From a virus: a DNA stretch of 64,000 nt. The notes beneath the pieces were generated by a model that saw only the letters and a list, made by a program, of their open reading frames with translations, did not search any database and was not told the origin of the DNA. The DNA is taken from the IMG/VR virus record IMGVR_UViG_3300036770_007174, positions 1 through 64,000 of that record; one strand, 5' to 3'. Shown here one piece after another: positions 58,008 to 64,000 of this stretch (positions are counted from its first letter, which is position 1; each line of letters begins with the position of its first letter). The translations under genes and the position numbers were made by a program.

Positions 58008-60334
58008 GCGAGCCGAGCTTCATGGCCCGGTTCGGCGCCCAGTTGGTGGACAACGGCTACGCGGTGATCCCGATTATGCCGGGCAGCAAGGTGCCCGGCC
58101 GGTTCACCAGGGGACGCTGGCTCCCCTACACCGGATGGACGAAGCACGCCGATCGCGCCACCACGCTCGACGAGATCGAGATCTGGTCGTCCTGGCCGGA
58201 CTGCGGCGTCGGCATCGCGACCGGCGGCACGGTGGCACTCGACATCGATGTGCCCGATGCCCCTACCGCGCATGCGCTCACCGACTTGGCCGTCCAGCAT
58301 CTCGGCGCGACGCCGTGCCTGCGGATCGGCCAGGCACCGAAGCGGCTGCTGCTCTACCGGACCGAGAGACCCTTCGCCGGGCGGAAGCGGGCCCCGCTAG
58401 AGGTCCTCGCCCACGGCCAGCAGTTCGTCGCCTACGCCATCCACCCCGGCACCGGGCAACCCTATTCCTGGCCCGATGAGAACCCGCTCGACGTGCCCTG
58501 GGACGCATTGCCGGTGTTCACTGAGGAGCAGGTTCTGGCATGGCTCGATGCCGCCCATGCGGCGGTGCCATCCGACCTGAGGCCCAAATCCCTCGCCGGC
58601 GCGGCCGCCCCCACGGTCTGGCGTGGTCCATCCGATCCCCGCGGCACCTATGACGCCGTCGCCGCCGCACTCGCCTGGATCCCAAACGACGATCTCGACG
58701 GGCATTCCTGGATCACCATCGGCAACGCCATCAAGGCGGCTCTGGGGGAGGAGGGGCGGCAGTTGTGGCTCGACTGGTCGAAGTCGAGCGCCAAGTCGGG
58801 CGCCTCGGGGCGAGGCGATACGCCGGAGCGCCGCTGGGCCACCCTGCGGCCGCACAGCGTCGGCGCCGGCAGGATCTATGGCCTGGCCATCGACCGCGGT
58901 TGGGTGCCGCCGCCCGAGGTCACGCTGAATGGCGACGCTGCCGAGCGGGCAAAGGAGGCACACCCCGCATCCGCGTTTCTGAAGAGGCTGGCACACAGCA
59001 CGCAGCAACCAGACAAGCCCCTCCCCTACCGCGTCCCTCCCGAATTGCTGGCGGTGGATGGTGCGCTGAAGCTGTTCGTCGATTACGCCACCGCCACGGC
59101 TGTCAGCCCGCAGCCCTTCCTCGCCCTTGGCGCCGCTCTCTGCCTGGCCGGCACCCTGGCTGGCCGCCGCTACTGCACGCCGACGGATCTGCGCAGCAAC
59201 CTCTATGCCGTGGGCATTGCCGACAGCGGTGGCGGCAAGGATCACGCCCGGCGCTGTACAAAGCGCGTGCTGCTGGCCGCCCACCTGGAACGATACCTCG
59301 GCGGCGAGGACCTCGCCTCTTCGGCAGGGCTGCTGTCGTCCTTGCAGCTGCACCCGGCCCGGCTGTTCCAGCTGGACGAATTCGGCCAGTTCCTGAAGCT
59401 TGTGCTGGCGCCGCGCGCACCCTTCCACAAAGCCGCGATCTGGTCCGAACTCACCAAGCTCTACACCTCGGCGGCAGAGCCCTACATCGGCACCGAGTAC
59501 GCCGACCAGGGCAAGCGTCCGCGCGTGACCATCGAGCAACCCTGTGCCTGCCTGTGGGGTGTGACCGTCCCTGGCCCGTTCTGGACGGCGCTGGAAGGTG
59601 GGGCCCTGGCCGATGGCTCGCTCGCCCGATTCCTGGTGTTCCTCACGGAGGACGACTACCCGGAGCGCAACGAGACGCCTGCCGCGTTGGACCCTCCTGC
59701 GGAACTGATCGCCGCTCTCCAAGCCATCGCCGCCGGTGCCGTGGATCATGACTACGGCGGGAACCTCGCTTCCATCATGGAGGCGAACGCCGCCATCAGG
59801 CCCTACACGGTGCCCCTGACGCCAGGAGCCGTGACCGCGATGGCGGCGGTGCGACGAGAGGCGACGGCGAAACTCCGCGCCCATCGCGGCACTCCGGCCA
59901 CGGCGCTATTCGGGCGCCAGGCTGAGAACACGGCGAAGCTGGCACTGCTGGCCGCCGTCAGCCGCAACCCGGCGCGGCCCGTCACCGAGGCGCACGACGT
60001 CACCTGGGCAGCGCGCCTGGTGGAGCACTGCATCGCCACCATGCTGCGGGAAGCCGATCGGCGCGTCGCCGACACCCCGGCGGAGAGCCGCGTGAAGAAA
60101 GTGCTCGAGGTGATCCGTGCCGCAGGGAGGATCAGCCGGAGCGACTTCGCGCGAAAGACCCAGTTCCTCACCCGGCACGAGCGCGAGGAGGCAGTGACCC
60201 TACTGCTGGAGAGCCGGCAGATCGCCCTCGTCGAAGTGCCGGGCGCGAAGGGGCCGGCCACAGGGTGGCTGTCGGCAGTGCCGGACCTTGAAGAGTTGGC
60301 CGAGATTGAAGGGAGGGCACGTGCAGGTGTCTGA
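58004..60334 (+). CDS. bifunctional Prim-Pol primase with C-terminal helicase-like domain
   Basis: 776 residues. The N-terminal Prim-Pol domain (about 5-180) has 'VIPIMPGSKVP', 'CGVGIATGGTVALDIDVPD' with the two metal-binding Asp residues, and a later His-containing 'GQAPKRLLLYRTE'. A PriCT-like region follows (about 210-285, LAWIPNDDLDGHSWITIGNA). The C-terminal half (about 340-740) resembles DUF3987-type ATPases, with ADSGGGKDHARR as a P-loop-like stretch. It ends in a winged-helix region. It would prime and help unwind phage DNA. The likely origin lies just downstream. Confidence 0.82.
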   Translation: MSEPSFMARFGAQLVDNGYAVIPIMPGSKVPGRFTRGRWLPYTGWTKHADRATTLDEIEIWSSWPDCGVGIATGGTVALDIDVPDAPTAHALTDLAVQHLGATPCLRIGQAPKRLLLYRTERPFAGRKRAPLEVLAHGQQFVAYAIHPGTGQPYSWPDENPLDVPWDALPVFTEEQVLAWLDAAHAAVPSDLRPKSLAGAAAPTVWRGPSDPRGTYDAVAAALAWIPNDDLDGHSWITIGNAIKAALGEEGRQLWLDWSKSSAKSGASGRGDTPERRWATLRPHSVGAGRIYGLAIDRGWVPPPEVTLNGDAAERAKEAHPASAFLKRLAHSTQQPDKPLPYRVPPELLAVDGALKLFVDYATATAVSPQPFLALGAALCLAGTLAGRRYCTPTDLRSNLYAVGIADSGGGKDHARRCTKRVLLAAHLERYLGGEDLASSAGLLSSLQLHPARLFQLDEFGQFLKLVLAPRAPFHKAAIWSELTKLYTSAAEPYIGTEYADQGKRPRVTIEQPCACLWGVTVPGPFWTALEGGALADGSLARFLVFLTEDDYPERNETPAALDPPAELIAALQAIAAGAVDHDYGGNLASIMEANAAIRPYTVPLTPGAVTAMAAVRREATAKLRAHRGTPATALFGRQAENTAKLALLAAVSRNPARPVTEAHDVTWAARLVEHCIATMLREADRRVADTPAESRVKKVLEVIRAAGRISRSDFARKTQFLTRHEREEAVTLLLESRQIALVEVPGAKGPATGWLSAVPDLEELAEIEGRARAGV

Positions 60335-60529
60335 AAACGCTACCAACCACTACTTTTCAACTCTTCACGCGCGCGCATATCGCGGACGGAAGGGTACGTG
60401 CGGGAGAACCCCGTTTGAAGAGTTGAATAGTAGTATATATAGAAATTATATAATTATATCAGCTCCCTACGGGACTCCCACCCCCCCACACGTCACTACT
60501 CTTCAAGGGCGGCATCCCAGGGGGCGGTC
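60335..60529. other. AT-rich repeat region, candidate replication origin
   Basis: Between the primase gene and the next start. An inverted repeat pairs 60349-60367 with 60416-60434 (19 bases, one mismatch, core TTCAACTCTTCA). A third copy of the left arm's CACTACTYTTCAA motif recurs at 60494-60506 in direct orientation. Between the second and third copies, bases 60421-60460 are almost entirely A and T. Repeats plus an easily melted AT tract next to a primase-helicase gene is the usual look of a phage origin. Confidence 0.55.
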
Positions 60530-60757
60530 GTGAGCATCCCTGGCGCACCCCGTCCGCCACGGTCCAGCCTGCATCGCGCCGGCAGCCCCACCAGCACCGC
60601 AGACCTCGAAGCCATGCGTGCAGCTGCCTGGCACCGCCATGGCGTGGCCGCCCTGCCCATCCACGACATTACCGACCCCTGGCTGCGCCAGGCCATCACC
60701 AACGAAGCCACCCGCCGCTGGGGGCGTCGCAAGGAGGGACAGACCGATGGCCGCTAG
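60530..60757 (+). CDS. small phage protein (75 aa)
   Basis: 75 residues with a GTG start at 60530. The N-terminus is Pro/Arg-rich, and the C-terminal helix reads 'WLRQAITNEATRRWGRRKEG'. 'GVAALPIHDITDPWLRQAIT' is the best-conserved-looking part. It precedes and overlaps the DUF6456 gene by 11 bases, which suggests a shared role in late control. No domain named. Confidence 0.5.
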   Translation: MSIPGAPRPPRSSLHRAGSPTSTADLEAMRAAAWHRHGVAALPIHDITDPWLRQAITNEATRRWGRRKEGQTDGR

Positions 60758-61295
60758 GAAGAACCGCCGGAAGAGCCCTGTCATCCTGGAGGACCTGTCC
60801 AAGCCATCGCAGTGGCGGTTGCAGCATGGCTCCTTCTCCGAGCCAGTCCGTGAGCCAGACCCGGAGAGCGGCGTGCCCCGGGCGCATCGCTATGCCATCG
60901 ACACGCTCGGCACCATGCTCGGTAACGGCACGATCACCGCCGAGATGCACGACGCGGGTGCGCTGTTCCGCCGGCACTTCCGTGCCGCCGCACTCGATCC
61001 GCTGCGTGGCATGTCGCTGCTCAAGATCCCGGGCGGCAGCGGCGACTCCCTCACCGAGCAGCAGCACTCCGGCCGGCGACGCGTGGCCGAGGCCATGGAA
61101 GCATTGGGCGGCTTCAACAGCGCCGGCGCATCCTGCGTCTGGCACGTGGTCGGCCTAGAATTCTCGATCACCGAATGGGCGCGCCGCCACGGGTGGGGTG
61201 GACGTCCGGTCGGCGCGACACAGGCCCAGGGCATGCTGGTCGTGGCGCTCGGTGTGTTGGCCGGTCACTATGGATTGACTCGATCCATCCAATAG
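60747..61295 (+). CDS. DUF6456 domain protein (possible late-gene regulator)
   Basis: 182 residues from ATG 60747, preceded by AAGGAGG. The DUF6456 pattern is clear: 'RYAIDTLGTMLGNGTITAEM', 'DAGALFRRHFRAAALDPLRG', 'GGFNSAGASCVWHVVGLE' and 'SITEWARRHGWGGRPVGATQ'. Proteins of this kind are common at the end of early operons, and several are treated as antitermination- or replication-linked regulators. The specific function here is unproven. Confidence 0.78.
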   Translation: MAARKNRRKSPVILEDLSKPSQWRLQHGSFSEPVREPDPESGVPRAHRYAIDTLGTMLGNGTITAEMHDAGALFRRHFRAAALDPLRGMSLLKIPGGSGDSLTEQQHSGRRRVAEAMEALGGFNSAGASCVWHVVGLEFSITEWARRHGWGGRPVGATQAQGMLVVALGVLAGHYGLTRSIQ

Positions 61296-61342
61296 GACGG
61301 AATTGATTCTTAGGTGACATCACGTCGCACTCCGCACCTCGA

Positions 61343-62350
61343 ATGAACAATATCATGATGGCTAGCACAGCACAGAATAGACGCCCTCAACGGCTCATCT
61401 TAGACACCAATGTGTGGCGATACATCGTAGACGGTAATGCCATTCCAAACTTACTGAAACACACCCGAAAATATGATGTGGACATCCTAATCACACCTAG
61501 TGTTCTGTACGAAGCAATTAGGTCTGTAGATATTAATCTCCGCCAAAATCTTGTTTCTTCGATGACTATGCAGAAGTGGTGCCGCCTCATGCCTGAGGCA
61601 TTTTCTGAAAGCCAAGAATTGTTGGAGGAAATTCGACGCGTTAGACCAGATTGGTTAAAAATTCCAAAGCAACCTCAGAAATTCATCCGACTGCGATATG
61701 ATTGGAGTCGAAGGAGCGGAGGATTTTGGGATCGTGCACGATTTAATACTGACCAAGAGGCTTCTTATATTTTTATGAGCAACGGCGACCTGGAAATTGC
61801 ACGCGAAGGGGCGCGCAACCGACGTGATGACTTGAAAAACTCGTCGTGGAAAGAGTCGCATCCATTGAAAGACGTGTGGGTCGATTTGCCTGTGCGCCCC
61901 GCGGGGTGGGCCAATAAGCCTGTTGAGGCCTGGCGAGCATTGGGTTGGATGGCGACAGGTAATGCCATATCGCGCGGGGATCATCCTTATCGTGAATGGC
62001 TATCAGACTTCGTTGATTTAGATAAGATTCAATTCGATTCGACAGGATGGGTCAAACTATGGCTTTCCGACATCGGTTTGCACAGAATGCCACGCGCTTG
62101 GCTTCGATGGGCATTTGAGCATTTACAACAGTTCAGAAAAGTCACCGATGGCGCGCCATGCGACGTTCAGCTCGCGACATACTTGCTCGATGCCGATTGT
62201 GTCGTTTCAGCCGACAAGACCTTCATCCAGTTGGTAGAGCGTGTCCGAACCGAGGCTCCGTTCACCATCGCTAGGGGCATATGCGTGCCAGGTGGCATTC
62301 CAGGGATAAAAGCGCTCTTTGAAGTGATGTCGACGTGCGGGCAGCGCTAA
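61343..62350 (+). CDS. PIN-domain-like protein, AT-rich cargo gene
   Basis: 335 residues, start ATG 61343; ATG 61355 or 61358 are alternatives. PIN signatures: RLILDTNVWRYI (D21), 'TPSVLYEAIRSV' (Glu), and near the end 'PCDVQLATYLLDADCVVSAD', whose acidic residues complete a PIN-type metal site. It is three times the size of toxin PIN domains, with a long middle insert (about 75-250). Codon use is far richer in A/T than all neighbours, indicating recent acquisition. A ribonuclease role, perhaps in defence or superinfection exclusion, is inferred. Confidence 0.65.
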   Translation: MNNIMMASTAQNRRPQRLILDTNVWRYIVDGNAIPNLLKHTRKYDVDILITPSVLYEAIRSVDINLRQNLVSSMTMQKWCRLMPEAFSESQELLEEIRRVRPDWLKIPKQPQKFIRLRYDWSRRSGGFWDRARFNTDQEASYIFMSNGDLEIAREGARNRRDDLKNSSWKESHPLKDVWVDLPVRPAGWANKPVEAWRALGWMATGNAISRGDHPYREWLSDFVDLDKIQFDSTGWVKLWLSDIGLHRMPRAWLRWAFEHLQQFRKVTDGAPCDVQLATYLLDADCVVSADKTFIQLVERVRTEAPFTIARGICVPGGIPGIKALFEVMSTCGQR

Positions 62351-62649
62351 ATCTGTCGAGCGCTACATCTTCGCACTCCCCAGCAAAACTGGGATCATGT
62401 AGTTTCTCGATAGTCGCTGTTGGTGGGCCACCGGCCCCGACGGCATTGAGCCTACCCAACCTGCATCGATCCCATGGTTCCTTCCTGGGCCGGATCGATG
62501 CGGGGGGACTGCGCGCGATAGACCCCTAGCGCCAGGTCTCAATTTTGGTGCGCGGTGCGCAGACACCACCAATCAGCCCGCGGAATTCCGCCACTTCTGA
62601 CCGCGCCTTTCCGCGCGCGGTTCGCACTCACTGCAACCCGGATGTTCCC
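62351..62649. other. gap after the PIN gene with an inverted repeat
   Basis: About 300 bases with no supported gene. GCATCGATCC (62463-62472) pairs with GGATCGATGC (62492-62501) around a 19-base loop. It has no T run after it, so it is a protein-binding or RNA-structure candidate rather than a classic terminator. Confidence 0.35.
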
Positions 62650-64000
62650 ATGCCCGTACCCTGGATGGCCGCGAAGATCGTGCTGCGTCCGGTGGGGGAA
62701 CTGCGCGCGCACGCCGGCAACGCCCGGCTGCATTCGGCAGAGCAGATCGACCAGATCAAGGCCAGCATGCTCGCCTTCGGCTTCACCAACCCGCTTCTGG
62801 TGGATGAGCATGGCGTGCTGATCGCCGGTCACGGCCGCCTCGAAGCGGCACAGGCGCTCGGCATCGCCAAGGTGCCGGTGGTCGTGCTGAAGCACCTGTC
62901 GCCGGCGCAGAAGGACGCCCTGCGGCTCGCCGACAACCGCATCGCCGAGAACGCCACCTGGGATCAGGCACTGCTGCGCGATGCGCTGGCCGGGCTGCAG
63001 CAGGCGGGCGAGCTCGATCTCGTGGCCATCGGCTTCTCGCAGGACGAGATCAGCGCGATCCTGGCCGCCGCGGACCAAGCCGTCACCGATGGCGATGCGC
63101 GAGACGAGCCGGAGAGCACCGATGTCGATGGGCCGGGTGCGACGGCGGCGGGCGGCGATGGCGACGACGAAGATCCCGCCGATGCCGCGCCGGAGCCGCC
63201 GCGCCAGGCTGTTGCCCGCGTCGGCGATGTCTGGTGCCTCGGGGATCATCGATTGGCCTGCGGCGACAGCACCGACCCGGCCATCATCGCCCGCCTGATG
63301 CGCGGCGAGGGAGCGGCGCTGCTGTTCACCTCCCCGCCGTATGGCAGCCAGAGGAACTACACCACCGGTGGCATCGGCGACTGGGATACGCTGATGCGCG
63401 GCGTGTTCCAGCACGCCGGCGAGGCCCTGCCCGCCGATGGCCAGATCCTGGTGAACCTCGGGCTCACCCATCGCGACAACGAGTGGCACCCCTATTGGCA
63501 GGGCTGGATCGAGTGGATGCGCACGATCGGCTGGCGTAGGTTCGGCTGGTATGTCTGGGACCAGGGTCCTGGCCTGCCCGGCGACTGGAATGGTCGCCTC
63601 GCGCCCAGCTTCGAGTTCCTGTTCCACTTCAACCGACAGGCCCGCAAGGCGAACAAGATCATCCCGTGCAAATGGGCCGGCGATCCGCTGCTGATGTCCG
63701 GACTGCGCCGGGCAGACGGCACGATGAGCGGCAACTCACATGAGGGGCGGCCGATCCAGGAATTCCGCATTCCGGACAACGTGGTGCGCATCACCCGGCA
63801 CAAGGAGCGGGGCATCGAGGTCGAGCACCCAGCGGTGTTCCCGGTGAAGCTGCCGGCCTTCGTCATGGAGGCGTTCTCCCAGCCCGGCGACGTGGTGTTC
63901 GAGCCCTTCTCCGGGTCCGGGACCACCATCCTGGCCGGCCAGCGCACCGGACGAGTGATCCGGGCGATCGAACTGGCGCCGGCCTATGTCGATCTCGCCA
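62650..64000 (+). CDS. ParB-domain DNA methyltransferase, 3' end off window
   Basis: At least 450 residues; the frame is open at the right edge. The N-terminal ParB-like nuclease domain (about 10-115) has 'VLIAGHGRLEAAQALGIAKV' with GHGR. After an acidic linker (about 155-185), the methyltransferase has the catalytic TSPPYGSQRNY (motif IV) and the SAM-binding FEPFSGSGTTILAG (motif I) late in the chain, so it is a beta-class N4-C or N6-A enzyme. Such fusions usually stand just upstream of terminase genes in alphaproteobacterial phages and are thought to protect phage DNA from host restriction. Confidence 0.88.
   Translation, partial: MPVPWMAAKIVLRPVGELRAHAGNARLHSAEQIDQIKASMLAFGFTNPLLVDEHGVLIAGHGRLEAAQALGIAKVPVVVLKHLSPAQKDALRLADNRIAENATWDQALLRDALAGLQQAGELDLVAIGFSQDEISAILAAADQAVTDGDARDEPESTDVDGPGATAAGGDGDDEDPADAAPEPPRQAVARVGDVWCLGDHRLACGDSTDPAIIARLMRGEGAALLFTSPPYGSQRNYTTGGIGDWDTLMRGVFQHAGEALPADGQILVNLGLTHRDNEWHPYWQGWIEWMRTIGWRRFGWYVWDQGPGLPGDWNGRLAPSFEFLFHFNRQARKANKIIPCKWAGDPLLMSGLRRADGTMSGNSHEGRPIQEFRIPDNVVRITRHKERGIEVEHPAVFPVKLPAFVMEAFSQPGDVVFEPFSGSGTTILAGQRTGRVIRAIELAPAYVDLA

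Noticed and set aside
1-64000. tRNA or rRNA genes, for example as an attachment site
   Set aside because: No cloverleaf-like sequence with a T-loop pattern was noticed by eye. A tRNAscan run would be decisive.

Overview
The window looks like most of a large temperate siphophage genome (or prophage) from a high-GC alphaproteobacterium. The style of the genes (prohead protease/capsid fusion, DUF2190, DUF6441, DUF6456, DUF6511, DUF3489, serine recombinase with DUF2924) suggests Rhodospirillales/Acetobacteraceae, for example Roseomonas-like. That taxonomic guess rests on gene style and GC-rich codon use, not on a marker gene. No rRNA, tRNA or host housekeeping gene was seen.

Layout. (1) 1-1000: two leftward small genes, a DUF3489 protein cut by the window edge and an unknown. 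(2) 1170-25079: rightward late genes in packaging, head, lysis, head-tail, tail order: small and large terminase, gpW-like joiner, portal, protease-capsid fusion, DUF2190 protein, holin-like protein plus M15 endolysin, head-tail and tail completion proteins, tail tube, tail chaperone with an apparent -1 frameshift extension, DUF6441 protein, a 1671-residue tape measure, and tail-tip and fibre proteins. Two metabolic genes on the opposite strand, a nitrilase-family amidase and an ACMSD-type amidohydrolase, sit inside this module. (3) 25430-48209: a defence island of visibly lower GC. It holds a six-gene Druantia-like operon (GHKL ATPase, DruA/DUF4338, two unknown proteins, a giant DruE/DUF1998 helicase, a nuclease-helicase), then a catalytically dead long-B Argonaute with a PD-(D/E)XK partner, then a BsuBI/PstI-type restriction-modification pair. 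(4) 48378-50783: a leftward four-gene serine recombinase operon. (5) 50862-51638: a leftward S24/CI-type repressor with repeated operator-like sites on both sides. (6) 51729-62350: rightward early genes: Cro-like regulator, Hjc-like nuclease, Sak4-like ATPase, DUF669 protein, Cas4/RecB-like nuclease, DEAD helicase, Prim-Pol primase-helicase, an AT-rich repeat region that may be the origin, a DUF6456 protein and an AT-rich PIN-domain gene. (7) 62650-64000: a ParB-methyltransferase fusion cut by the right edge.

How it works together. The repressor probably silences both the early genes and the recombinase operon. The early genes copy and recombine the DNA, and the late genes build and package a lambda/HK97-like particle. 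The defence island lies between the last tail gene and the recombinase, which is where cargo beside an attachment site is expected. It would protect the lysogen against other phages with three stacked systems. The genes at the two window edges would fit next to each other in a circular phage map, so the window may be most of one circularly permuted genome; this is inference.
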